From NCBI GenBank assembly GCA_016292785.1, contig JAEDFL010000005.1, positions 1-64,000 on the forward strand: a stretch of 64,000 nucleotides of DNA. Direction: 5' to 3'. A program made the position numbers and the translations under genes. Positions 23,875 through 32,209 of the stretch are shown in pieces; the stretch's first letter is position 1; every line of letters begins with the position of its first letter. Below the pieces are notes generated by a model. That model did no database searches. It was not told the origin of the DNA and saw only the letters and a program-made list of their open reading frames with translations. Source of the stretch: Clostridiaceae bacterium (GTDB lineage: Bacteria > Bacillota > Clostridia > Oscillospirales > Acutalibacteraceae).

Positions 23875-25029
23875 TTAGATCTCCGGGATAACGACTTCGA
23901 CTTCCTTGCCAAGCTCTGCGGACTTAACAATGTGGTCGATGATAGCCTGATTGTAGAGAATCTGGCTTGACGGAACGGGAGCCGGATCTCCGTTTTCGAT
24001 AGCCTCAAGGAACGAACGGCACTTCTTATAGAACAAGCCCTTACCGTGGTTCTCAAGCAGCGGAATAACCGTTTCAACCTGCTCGCCTGCAACGTCATGA
24101 TAAATCGTCATCGGACCGGACATTGAGCCGTTCCAGCAGTCCGTTGCCGGGATTCTGAGTGCGCCCTCTGTACCGAAGATGATCGTGTCGCCCGGTGAGT
24201 CGGGATGCATTGCCCACGAGATACGGAAATCAAGGATGATACCGCCATCAAGACGAACAAATGCAGCGGCGAAATCTTCAACGTTAAATCTTGCCGCATC
24301 GGCAGGATTGTTGTACTTCGGATTTGTGCCGAAGAAAGCCGAAGTGTAGCCTGTAACGGTCAGCGGCTTCGGATAATCAATAGCGTTGAGAACAACGTCG
24401 AGAGAATAGCATCCGATATCGCCCATTGCGCCGATACCTGCGGTCTTCTTCTCAATAAAGGTGCTGTTCGGAATACCGCGACGGCGTCCGCCGCCTGTCT
24501 GTATGTAGTAGATCTTGCCAAGCTCACCCGACTGAACGATCTTCTTAACCATCTTCATATTCTCGTCTCCACGGGGCTGGAAGCCGATTGAAAGGAGCTT
24601 TCCGCTCTCTTTTTCAGCCTTGCAGATCTCAACAGCTTCTTCCGTTGTAACGCACATCGGCTTTTCAAGCAGAACGTTTACGCCGTGCTTGAGGGAATAA
24701 ATCGTACATTCCGCATGAGTCATATTGTAGGTGCAAACGCTGACAGCGTCAAGCTCAGGCTCGTTGTCGATAAGCTCCTCGTGATTTGCGTAGAAATGAA
24801 CGTTGTCAAGACGTCCGTCCTTGTTGTATTTTGCCGCAAACTTCTCCGCCTTGCCGGGGATGAGGTCAGCCATAGCAACAATATCAACATCGTCCATATC
24901 AAGATAGCTCTCGATGTGAGCCTCTGCGATCCAGCCTGTGCCGATGATACCTACCTTAAATCTTCTGCCCGAAGAAGCACTTTCCTCTTCGACAGCCTGT
25001 GTAAACTGGTTTAATACTGAGTCAGACAT
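23875..25029 (-). CDS. Gfo/Idh/MocA-family oxidoreductase
   Basis: A 384-aa NAD(P)-dependent dehydrogenase acting on sugars, inositols or related polyols. The Rossmann domain begins at FKVGIIGTGWIAEAH (G-x-G-x-x-A-type) near residue 25, and LLEKPMC, the conserved E-K-P motif with the catalytic Lys, is near 138. The C-terminal alpha/beta domain has the GIGAMGDIGCYSLDV segment typical of the family. A 12-base gap separates it from the sugar isomerase upstream, so the two likely form a catabolic pair. AAAGGAG precedes the start. The true substrate is undetermined. Confidence 0.92.
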   Translation of the reverse strand: MSDSVLNQFTQAVEEESASSGRRFKVGIIGTGWIAEAHIESYLDMDDVDIVAMADLIPGKAEKFAAKYNKDGRLDNVHFYANHEELIDNEPELDAVSVCTYNMTHAECTIYSLKHGVNVLLEKPMCVTTEEAVEICKAEKESGKLLSIGFQPRGDENMKMVKKIVQSGELGKIYYIQTGGGRRRGIPNSTFIEKKTAGIGAMGDIGCYSLDVVLNAIDYPKPLTVTGYTSAFFGTNPKYNNPADAARFNVEDFAAAFVRLDGGIILDFRISWAMHPDSPGDTIIFGTEGALRIPATDCWNGSMSGPMTIYHDVAGEQVETVIPLLENHGKGLFYKKCRSFLEAIENGDPAPVPSSQILYNQAIIDHIVKSAELGKEVEVVIPEI

Positions 25030-25041
25030 AATGAATCTCCT

Positions 25042-25875
25042 TTATTTGTTAATTTCTTTAATATAGTCTATGCTCATTTTTGCACACTCAAGCGGAGTTT
25101 TGCCGAGAGAGGGCTGATCCTGCTCAACAACTACCCACGAGGTTCCTGCCTTTTTGCAGGCTTCAAGAATTTCAGGGAAGTTCTGAACTCCGTAGCCGCA
25201 GGGACGGAAACCGAATGCTTCCTCCTCCTGCTCTGCGTCCTGTGCGCCGTCGTCAATTCCGATAAGCTGATAGAGCTTAGCCGGCTTGCCCTTGCCGCTC
25301 ATATGGAAATCCTTGAGGTGAACAACTGGTGCTCTGCCCGAATATTTTTCAACATACTTTGCCGGATCCTCACCGCCGACATTTACCCAGCAGGTGTCAA
25401 GCTCCGTTTGAAGCTCGTCCGGTGTAAGCGTTGAATAAAGCAGGTCAAGACCGTAAACATCTCCGACCTTTTTAAACTCAAAATCGTGGTTATGGTAAAG
25501 GAATGTAATGCCGTATTTCTTGCCGACAGCCGCAAAGCGTCTTATTCCCTCGACCGTATCGTCAAAAAGCTCCGCTCCGGGACGTCTTTCCTCAACGGCA
25601 TAAGGAATAGCGATGTACTTACATCCGATTTCCGCATAGTCTGCGATCGTCTTTTCAGGATCGGCGTCAAGCTCGTCATAAGGAACGTGAGCGGAAATCG
25701 GTACAACGCCGACCTCGTCGCAGATTTTTTTGACCTCTGCGGCAGAATTGCCGAAAAGTCCGGCAAATTCAACGCCGTCATAGCCCATTTCCTTGACCTT
25801 TTTTATTGTACCTGCAAAATTCTCCTCCATTGCGTCACGGACGGAGTAAAGCTGTAAAGCAACAGGAAAACTCAT
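25042..25875 (-). CDS. Sugar phosphate isomerase/epimerase-type TIM-barrel protein
   Basis: A 277-aa xylose-isomerase-like TIM barrel (AP endonuclease 2 superfamily). Visible: ALQLYSVRDAM at strand 1, GYDGVEFAGLFG, FLYHNHDFEF with metal-binding His and Glu residues, ELDTCWVNVGGEDP, VVHLKDFHMSG and VVVEQDQP, with ligands expected in the Glu, Asp and His of those strands. Family members isomerise or epimerise sugars and inositols. It is the first gene of the pair with the Gfo/Idh/MocA oxidoreductase, an arrangement common in inositol or keto-sugar degradation. AGGAGG lies seven bases before the ATG. Confidence 0.9.
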   Translation of the reverse strand: MSFPVALQLYSVRDAMEENFAGTIKKVKEMGYDGVEFAGLFGNSAAEVKKICDEVGVVPISAHVPYDELDADPEKTIADYAEIGCKYIAIPYAVEERRPGAELFDDTVEGIRRFAAVGKKYGITFLYHNHDFEFKKVGDVYGLDLLYSTLTPDELQTELDTCWVNVGGEDPAKYVEKYSGRAPVVHLKDFHMSGKGKPAKLYQLIGIDDGAQDAEQEEEAFGFRPCGYGVQNFPEILEACKKAGTSWVVVEQDQPSLGKTPLECAKMSIDYIKEINK

Positions 25876-25965
25876 ATTCTTACCTCCTAAGATGTTTTGT
25901 TTATTTTATCATACCTTAATTGATAATACAATGATATTTCGTTAAAAAACATCAAATTCCGAGGA

Positions 25966-26499
25966 TTATTTTTCTTCCTTTTCCTCTTTTTTCTTGTGGA
26001 AAAGAATTTTGTCCACAGGGAAATAGATGAAAAACTGAATTGCCGAGCAAGCCATGGTGGAAATGTTGGCTGCAAGCTGAGCCGAAAGATTCAAAGAGAT
26101 GAGCCAACCCTGTATTGTCGGTGCAAGCCATGCCGAGAAGCAAATGAGTGCAACGGTGAACACAATGTATATCGGCAGGGTGACAGCGATATTGCTTGAC
26201 GAGCCGAAAGTCTTTTCACGGTTGACGAAAAAGGCGACAATCTGAGCAAGAATATTCGCAATGTTAAATGCAATGAAGTAGCCGAAGCCCTTGCCCTCGC
26301 CGACGTAATTAAAGACGAACCATGTGAAATCATCGTTCATAATTTCCTTAATCTGAGGAAGAAGCATAAGAAGATTGAGGACTCCGAACTGGACTATACA
26401 AGCAAGCAGGCTGACAAAAATAAACTTTACAAACTGCCAAAGCGTTACAATTCCCGATCCTTTCTGTTCTGCCGATTTGTCAAGATTTTTCAATCCCAT
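25966..26499 (-). CDS. GtrA-family membrane protein
   Basis: A 177-aa protein with four predicted membrane helices: one near residues 25-47 (FIFVSLLACIVQFGVLNLL), one near 72-93 preceding VNREKTFG, and two more up to about residue 165. It ends in a Lys/Glu-rich tail. It is longer at the first loop than the GtrA at 16878. GtrA-like proteins handle lipid-linked sugars; no glycosyltransferase adjoins this copy. GGAGG lies about eight bases before the ATG. Confidence 0.8.
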   Translation of the reverse strand: MGLKNLDKSAEQKGSGIVTLWQFVKFIFVSLLACIVQFGVLNLLMLLPQIKEIMNDDFTWFVFNYVGEGKGFGYFIAFNIANILAQIVAFFVNREKTFGSSSNIAVTLPIYIVFTVALICFSAWLAPTIQGWLISLNLSAQLAANISTMACSAIQFFIYFPVDKILFHKKKEEKEEK

Positions 26500-26521
26500 A
26501 ATTTTTTACCCTCCGGTTTTC

Positions 26522-26575
26522 AAAAAAATCCGCCGACAGATCTGTCCGCCGTTTGCGAACGAAATCTGTCAGCGG
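26522..26575 (-). terminator. Terminator of the SipL-like gene
   Basis: On the minus strand CCGCTGACAGAT and ATCTGTCGGCGG form a 12-bp stem with one G-U, followed by ATTTTTTTG. It lies 46 bases past the stop codon at 26622. Confidence 0.88.
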
Positions 26576-26621
26576 TGTTTTTAGTATAACATCTGCCGAG
26601 AATAATTTCAATAGCGGTTGC

Positions 26622-28148
26622 TTATTTTACAGGAATAATAAGCATCATTTTTTCGGGTATTTCCTCGGAAGTCAGCTCATTCTCACTCATAATTTCCTCG
26701 ACCGTTGTGTTGTACTTCCTTGCAATGTCCCAAACCCTTTCTCCGCCGGAGCAGAAGCAGATAACAAGCGAGGAATGTCTCTTTTTCAGCTCCGAAGCCT
26801 CCGATGCTTGCAGGCTGACAAGCGTTCGACTTTCACAGCTTTCCGTCACCGTTCCGCTGATCCCCGCCTCCGCCTTAAACTCGGCTTTTCCGTCACCCGT
26901 CAGCGTGCAGGAATAGCCTGTAAGGACAAGCTGAGGTTCAAATCTGAGATTTCCGCTTTGTGAATCGACCGAACGGGAATATTCAAATTTAGCCTCCCTC
27001 TCACAGAAAACGGGCGTTCCGTCGCCTCCGATCAGGATCAGCTTCAGCGGTATTCGTCCCGTGACGGACATTCTGTCGCCGTCAAAGCTCACCTTCGCTT
27101 CGGGCGGATCCGCAATTACCGTATAAATCCTCTGAGGCTCCATTGAAGAAAGATCAAGGGTTTCACGGCATACAAAGCTGTCGTTGATATTCTGCGTAAT
27201 TCGTGTGAAGGTCGCAGTTTTATATTTTGCTTCGATCTCCTTTTCGGTGGAATATGCGTCGGCAATAACACCGAGAGTGCTCGGTCTGTATGCCGTCACA
27301 AGGGCGCAGATATCACAGCCGATGTTCAGGTATTTATATTCGCCGTCGTTATCGGTTTTCGGCTCAGCCTGAATCTGCTCAACGCAGAAAGAAACCGTAA
27401 TTTTGCAGTCCTCATTCACGTTTTCGGCTTCAATAATCTCACTGAACGGCAGATTGAAGTTTGCGCAGACGGACTTGTTTTCTCCGCCCTCGGCGCAGTA
27501 AACAACTTTCATCGCCGCCTCCCCCTTGAGGAGAATTTTGCCCTTTATGACCTTGGTTTCCGAAAGCACGGGCGACGCCGAAGCGAAAAGAATTTTGCCG
27601 ATGTCTCCGTCCGTTTCCTCGGTCTGTGCAAGCTGAAATTTCTTTCGGATAACGTCAACCGCCGAGTCTGCGGAAATTTCCTTTTTCATCAGTTGAACTC
27701 CGTCACCCTGAGCGCCCGTGATCACATTATCTTTTTTTATTCCGATTATGCGAAATCTGATGCTGATCACGCCGTGAATATCTATCCTCTTTTTGCTGAC
27801 GGCTCTGCAATTTGCATATTCCGTCTTAGCCGTAGCGAAAAGCATCGCCCCGTCAAAGGTGGAGGGCAGCTCGGCAAATTTAGAGAACGGATAATCCTGT
27901 TCAAAGGTATAAATACCGTTTTTCTCATCGGTGTATATTATTCTTATTTTTGCACTGCCGTCAACGGTGGCTCGGTCGCCCGATATTTTTGAATTTGTAA
28001 TGCTGTTCGTCACGCTGCATTTGAGTATTCTCATTATATCGGGGCAGTAATCGGGCATCGCAATATCGCAGTCAATGCCCTGCTCGGCAAAGCTGTCGTA
28101 AAGAATTTCCAAAACACCCGTCTCGGCGGTCATTGTTTCAATGCTCAT
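26622..28148 (-). CDS. SipL-like spore morphogenesis protein (DUF3794 domains plus LysM)
   Basis: A 508-aa protein with repeated DUF3794 (SPOCS) domains, seen from the motif QGIDCDIAMPDYCPDIMRILKCSV near the N-terminus and related strands in the middle, and a C-terminal LysM domain (about 458-506: GERVWDIARKYNTTVEEIMSENEL...LIIPV). This is the layout of SipL of Clostridioides difficile, which binds SpoIVA at the forespore surface and is needed for engulfment and coat attachment. It would act in the mother cell. A sigma-E-type promoter stands directly upstream. AGAGG lies eight bases before the ATG. Confidence 0.9.
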   Translation of the reverse strand: MSIETMTAETGVLEILYDSFAEQGIDCDIAMPDYCPDIMRILKCSVTNSITNSKISGDRATVDGSAKIRIIYTDEKNGIYTFEQDYPFSKFAELPSTFDGAMLFATAKTEYANCRAVSKKRIDIHGVISIRFRIIGIKKDNVITGAQGDGVQLMKKEISADSAVDVIRKKFQLAQTEETDGDIGKILFASASPVLSETKVIKGKILLKGEAAMKVVYCAEGGENKSVCANFNLPFSEIIEAENVNEDCKITVSFCVEQIQAEPKTDNDGEYKYLNIGCDICALVTAYRPSTLGVIADAYSTEKEIEAKYKTATFTRITQNINDSFVCRETLDLSSMEPQRIYTVIADPPEAKVSFDGDRMSVTGRIPLKLILIGGDGTPVFCEREAKFEYSRSVDSQSGNLRFEPQLVLTGYSCTLTGDGKAEFKAEAGISGTVTESCESRTLVSLQASEASELKKRHSSLVICFCSGGERVWDIARKYNTTVEEIMSENELTSEEIPEKMMLIIPVK

Positions 28149-28178
28149 ATAATCAACCTCTCTTTTTTATTTCACTTG

Positions 28179-28207
28179 ATTATATGAACGGTTGCGGACA
28201 AATATGA
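28179..28207 (-). promoter_or_regulatory. Sigma-E-type sporulation promoter of the SipL-like gene
   Basis: On the minus strand TCATATT (28201-28207) fits the sigma-E -35 box kmATATT and CATATAAT (28179-28186) fits the -10 box CATACAnT with one difference. The 14-base spacer is the usual one. It lies about 30 bases before the start codon. Confidence 0.75.
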
Positions 28208-28216
28208 TATTTTTAT

Positions 28217-29578
28217 TTAGGCAAGCGATAAAGTCCAGCCTTTCTGAGTTATCGAGCTTCTGACAGTTTCCTGTTCCTCGGAGGTCGGGAAATTGTTCTC
28301 AAAAGCGTACCTCGACACAGTAACCCTCATTGAATCCTTTACCGCCAATCCGTCAAAGAGATTCAGCATACTTTCCTTTGAAAGTGATTTGCACGATCCG
28401 AGATCCATATTCAGACCGATCGACTCTTTTGTGAAAGAAACCTTTTCGAGAGAGGAACACTTTGTGAAGACATCAGTTGCAATTCTTGCGACGGAATAAT
28501 TAAGCTCTCCGTTGATTTCTTTAAGGGCAATACAGCCGTTGAACATATTTGAAAAATCAATAACCTTGCTGTTTGCACCAAATGTGACCTTTTCAAGCGA
28601 CGTATCACCATCAAATGCCCACTTCATATTCATACAGTCTGTAAGATCACCGAGTACGACTTCTCGGAGTGCGGTTGAATGTGAGAAACCGTTCAGAATT
28701 GAGGTTATCTTATCGGTATTTCTCAATTCAACATAGCGCAGCCGGTTCTTTCCTTTGAAAATTGTTTCTAACGTTGTTGCCGAGGACAAATCCAAACCGA
28801 TTTCGGTAAAGTAATCATCAAAGTTGCCGGCGGTCAGAACACTCATATTCTTTGTGTTGAAGAACGGGAGCTTATACGGCTTTGTTCCGCCGCACCACGG
28901 AGCATAATTGCTTCGAGTTTTATCCGACATTACCTCGTCAACAAGATCCCATTTATCCGCTCTGATCTTAGTCTGAGCAAGCTCGTTTTTAATATCTGAA
29001 AGCTCGCTGTTCAGGCGATGAAGCTCAGCGGAATGTTCCCGGTTAAGCTCGGTGATCTCCTCATTTTTAGCCTTTTCCATATCCTCGGTATTCTGATTTG
29101 CCTTGTTGAGCTGAGAGCCGATTTCAAGAATTTTCTCCTCGTAGGAGCGTTTGAGTGTTTCAAGCTCGTTCTTATATTTTTTATACGCCTCGTCAATGCT
29201 GTCCTGTCTGAATCTGTCGAAAAGAGTTTCCGACGGTGAAAAGGTCTTACAGTCCTCAGGCAGGAGGGACGAAACCACCCTGACCTCCTCCTTGCCTGCC
29301 GTAAGCACCTTTGAGCCGTCATATCCGATAACGGAAAGCTCAAATTCACGGTCAACGGTCAGCACCTCCCACGGAACAGTCACCGCAGAATGTTTGATCT
29401 CGATTATGTAAAACTTGTTTTCGGCGGTTTTGAATATTGCCGCCTTGGAGTCAAAAATCCTCCAGTTGGCGTCAAAGTGAAAGCGGAAAGATACAGTTTC
29501 GTTGGCATCTGCGGCAATAGCGATTTTATCCGCACCGTAAATGCGCTGTTTTTCAATTCTTAAATCATAGTAAACCAT
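28217..29578 (-). CDS. Phage-tail-like protein with coiled coil and leucine-rich repeats
   Basis: About 453 aa without a signal peptide. Residues 1-120 form a beta-rich domain (MVYYDLRIEKQRIYG..., VTVPWEVLTVDREFELSVIG) like N-terminal domains of phage baseplate or tail-fibre proteins. A heptad coiled coil follows (about 125-205), then leucine-rich repeats of the BspA/LRR_5 kind (about 240-400: LSSATTLETIF, LRYVELRNTDKI, LEKVTFGANSK, ALKEINGEL). No other phage gene lies nearby, so this is a lone domesticated or moved tail gene. The ATG at 29578 has AGGAG seven bases before it. Its promoter contains a LexA-type box, pointing to DNA-damage induction. The phage link is by resemblance only. Confidence 0.72.
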   Translation of the reverse strand: MVYYDLRIEKQRIYGADKIAIAADANETVSFRFHFDANWRIFDSKAAIFKTAENKFYIIEIKHSAVTVPWEVLTVDREFELSVIGYDGSKVLTAGKEEVRVVSSLLPEDCKTFSPSETLFDRFRQDSIDEAYKKYKNELETLKRSYEEKILEIGSQLNKANQNTEDMEKAKNEEITELNREHSAELHRLNSELSDIKNELAQTKIRADKWDLVDEVMSDKTRSNYAPWCGGTKPYKLPFFNTKNMSVLTAGNFDDYFTEIGLDLSSATTLETIFKGKNRLRYVELRNTDKITSILNGFSHSTALREVVLGDLTDCMNMKWAFDGDTSLEKVTFGANSKVIDFSNMFNGCIALKEINGELNYSVARIATDVFTKCSSLEKVSFTKESIGLNMDLGSCKSLSKESMLNLFDGLAVKDSMRVTVSRYAFENNFPTSEEQETVRSSITQKGWTLSLA

Positions 29579-29615
29579 TTTATATCTCCTCTGCCTCCCC
29601 AATAGCATCGGTATT

Positions 29616-29645
29616 ATTATAGCGAACATTTGTTCGATTTGTCAA
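29616..29645 (-). promoter_or_regulatory. Promoter with an internal LexA (SOS) box
   Basis: On the minus strand TTGACA (29640-29645) and TATAAT (29616-29621) are spaced by 18 bases. The spacer contains CGAACAAATGTTCG (29623-29636), which matches the Gram-positive LexA operator core GAAC-N4-GTTC as a palindrome with CG ends. A repressor bound there would block RNA polymerase. Confidence 0.78.
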
Positions 29646-29663
29646 CAGTTTTTTGTTTTTATA

Positions 29664-29692
29664 TTTACATTGTTGAAGTTATAATGTATAAT
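29664..29692 (+). promoter_or_regulatory. Promoter of manA
   Basis: TTTACA (29664-29669) and TATAAT (29687-29692), spacer 17. A second TATAAT lies at 29680. The start codon is 33 bases downstream. Confidence 0.75.
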
Positions 29693-29725
29693 ACTTTCGG
29701 AATTTTACAAAAAAGAAGGTTTAAT

Positions 29726-30685
29726 ATGGAAATGGTAAAGCTGTCGCCCTTCGTTGCGGACAACATCTGGGGCGGAACAAGACTGATTACGGAATACGGA
29801 ATAAAGACCGACAAAGACCCCGCCGCCGAGGCTTGGGTTCTCTCCTGTCATCCGGCAGGCCCGTCAACCGTGCTCAACGGGAAGTATGAGGGCAAGACCT
29901 TGCAGGAGGTATACCTTGAGGACAAGAGCATCTGCGGCAAAAAGGGCGAGAAATACGAATTTTTTCCCTTGCTTATCAAGTTCATTGACGCAAAGAGGGA
30001 TCTTTCTATTCAGGTTCATCCCGACGACGAATATGCGATGAGGGTTGAGGGAGAATACGGAAAGACCGAGGCATGGTACATTCTTGACTGCGATCCCGAC
30101 GCAGAGCTTATTCTCGGGTTCAACAGAAATGTGACGGTTGAGGAATTTAAAAAAGCCGCTCAGAGCGACGAAATGATGAACATTTGCAACCGTGTCAAGG
30201 TACACAAGGGCGATGTATTTTTTATTGAGTCGGGCACGATGCACGCAATCTGCAAGGGAATACTTCTTGCCGAGGTACAGCAGAATTCAAACACTACATA
30301 CCGAATTTACGATTACGGACGGCTCGGCAAGGACGGCAAGCCCCGTGAGCTTCACGTTGACAAGGCGGCTGACGTTACAAAGCTTTGTCCTCCGTCAATC
30401 CCCGATCAATCCGTCCGTGAAACGGAAAATTTTGACAATGCCATGAGAAGCAAGCTCACCTCCTGCGATCTGTTCACGATGTATGAGCTGAGCGTTGACG
30501 GCGAGTATTCCTCGGTCAGCGATGAGGACTCCTTCGTTTCTCTGCTCTGCCTTGAGGGAAGTGCAGAAATTGAATGTGACGGCGAAAAGCTTGGAATGAA
30601 GAAAGGCGAAAGCGTCTTTATCCCTGCCGCCAAAGGCAAGTTCACCGTCAGCGGTAAAGTCAAACTGCTTGAAACAAGACTGTAA
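29726..30685 (+). CDS. manA: Mannose-6-phosphate isomerase, class I
   Basis: A 319-aa zinc-dependent cupin enzyme interconverting mannose 6-phosphate and fructose 6-phosphate. Zinc ligands are visible in order: QVHPDD (Gln and His, near residue 95), KTEAWYIL (Glu) and SGTMHAI (His, near 172), followed by the active-site segment YRIYDYGR. Length suits the short bacterial (B. subtilis ManA-like) form. The ATG at 29726 has AAGAAGG upstream and follows the promoter. It may supply GDP-mannose for the surface glycans encoded nearby as well as using mannose. Confidence 0.94.
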   Translation: MEMVKLSPFVADNIWGGTRLITEYGIKTDKDPAAEAWVLSCHPAGPSTVLNGKYEGKTLQEVYLEDKSICGKKGEKYEFFPLLIKFIDAKRDLSIQVHPDDEYAMRVEGEYGKTEAWYILDCDPDAELILGFNRNVTVEEFKKAAQSDEMMNICNRVKVHKGDVFFIESGTMHAICKGILLAEVQQNSNTTYRIYDYGRLGKDGKPRELHVDKAADVTKLCPPSIPDQSVRETENFDNAMRSKLTSCDLFTMYELSVDGEYSSVSDEDSFVSLLCLEGSAEIECDGEKLGMKKGESVFIPAAKGKFTVSGKVKLLETRL

Positions 30686-30694
30686 ATAACAATA

Positions 30695-30726
30695 GGGCTG
30701 TCGCACAAAGCGGCAGCCCCCTTTTT
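30695..30726. terminator. Terminator between manA and the GerA-like gene
   Basis: GGGCTGTCGC (30695-30704) pairs with GCGGCAGCCC (30710-30719) with one G-U, then CCTTTTT. It overlaps the stop codon of the convergent GerA-like gene. The same two arms recur at 54935 and 55115 around a long insert. Confidence 0.88.
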
Positions 30727-32143
30727 ATGTGTTGTCCTTGCTGATTGACTGTCTGATAATCAGGCGGCTGATCGCCTTGGCATTGAAAGGAACGAGCGGA
30801 TGGAGATAACCTCTGCCTGTGACCGTCACGGTAAAGGCTATCACGAGCATCACTATAACAAGTCCCGCAATGAAGCCCCACAGGTTAAAAATCGCAGTCA
30901 GAACAACTATAAAGACCCTCGACAGCTTGAACGCATATCCCAGCTCAAAGCTCGGCTGTGCAAAATTTGCTATGGCAACAAAAGCCATTATCAGCACAAC
31001 CTCGGAGGAAAACAGCTCTGCGCTGACGGCAAGATCACCGAGAACGAGCGCACCGATCACGCTGAACGAATTGCTCAGGGCGTTAGGAGTATTAAGCGAT
31101 GCAAGCTTCAAAGCGTCGATAACGACCTCAATTATCAAAAGCTGTGCGATTATCGGCATTGAATAATATTCCTTTATTTTGATAAAATGCAGCCATTCGG
31201 GGATATAGTCCGGATTTTTAATCAGCAAGAACCACACGGGCGCAAGCAAAAGTGCAAGCCCGAAAATCAGTCCTCTGACAAACCGCAGATAGGTGCCCAC
31301 GCAGGGCGGAAAATAATAGTCATTCGTGTCCTGCAAAAAATCGAAAAAGCCTGTCGGAACTATCATTGCCGCAGGTGAATTGTCAACAAATAGAATGATA
31401 CTTCCCTCGGCTATTGACGCCGACGCCGCATCGGGACGTTCGGTATATCTGACCTTTGGAAACGGATTCCATTTCTGCTTCCTCACAAGACATTCGATGA
31501 CGCTTTCCTGGCTCATATTCAGGGTGTTGACGTCGATTTTATCAATCCGCTCACGCAGGTCGGCAACCGTTCTTTCGTCAGCCTTCCCTTTCAGATAGCA
31601 TATTGCGATATCGGTTTTCGACCTCATACCTGCCTGTCTGACTTCCATAACGAGGTCTCGGTCACGAATCCTGCGGCGGATCAGCGCAGTATTTATCAGC
31701 AGTGATTCCACAAATCCGTCGTGCGATCCGCTGAGCACCTTATCGTTGTCAGGCTCACCTACATCCCTCTTGGGATAGCTCCTTGTTTTGACAAGAAAGC
31801 CTGTGTCGAAGCCGTCAACGATAACGAGCATTGCGCCCGAATAAACGACCTTGGCGATTTTGTCAACGTCACGGCTAAGCTCCATCTCCATATAGGCGAT
31901 CATGCTTTGAGCAAAGGCTTCCGGTGACTTGAAATCGGACTTGACGTTGCTTGCCTGCATCATAAAATTCATAACACGCTCGGAGGTCTCGCCGTTTATA
32001 AATCCGTCGATAAAATAAAGCTTGGCTTTTCTTCCGCCTGCATTAAATCTTGTTGCAACAACGTCATAGTTGATATCAGTCCTGAAATACTTGTCAAAGA
32101 ACTTCTCGTTTTCATAAAAATCCGAAAATAAAACATTATCCAT
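30725..32143 (-). CDS. Spore germination protein, GerA family (GerA/SpoVAF-like)
   Basis: A 472-aa protein with a soluble N-terminal half (about 1-280) and a C-terminal half with about four or five membrane helices, the layout of the GerA 'A' subunit. Seen: EGSIILFVDNSPAAMIVPTGFFDFLQ and DYYFPPCVGTYLRFVRGL at the junction, both conserved in the family. GerA subunits sense nutrients in the spore inner membrane; SpoVAF is a close relative tied to dipicolinate release. No GerB or GerC partner is present, which favours the SpoVAF type. GGAG stands eight bases before the ATG at 32143. It follows two spore-type genes on the same strand. Confidence 0.88.
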   Translation of the reverse strand: MDNVLFSDFYENEKFFDKYFRTDINYDVVATRFNAGGRKAKLYFIDGFINGETSERVMNFMMQASNVKSDFKSPEAFAQSMIAYMEMELSRDVDKIAKVVYSGAMLVIVDGFDTGFLVKTRSYPKRDVGEPDNDKVLSGSHDGFVESLLINTALIRRRIRDRDLVMEVRQAGMRSKTDIAICYLKGKADERTVADLRERIDKIDVNTLNMSQESVIECLVRKQKWNPFPKVRYTERPDAASASIAEGSIILFVDNSPAAMIVPTGFFDFLQDTNDYYFPPCVGTYLRFVRGLIFGLALLLAPVWFLLIKNPDYIPEWLHFIKIKEYYSMPIIAQLLIIEVVIDALKLASLNTPNALSNSFSVIGALVLGDLAVSAELFSSEVVLIMAFVAIANFAQPSFELGYAFKLSRVFIVVLTAIFNLWGFIAGLVIVMLVIAFTVTVTGRGYLHPLVPFNAKAISRLIIRQSISKDNT

Positions 32144-32209
32144 AATCATTTCTCCGTGAAAAGTATAATGTTATTATTTTCGGAACAGGTTAATATATAC
32201 AATTTTCGG

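Noticed and set aside
28217..29578. A prophage
   Set aside because: Only one tail-like gene is seen. No integrase, capsid, terminase, portal or lysis gene lies within reach, and spore and metabolic genes flank it.
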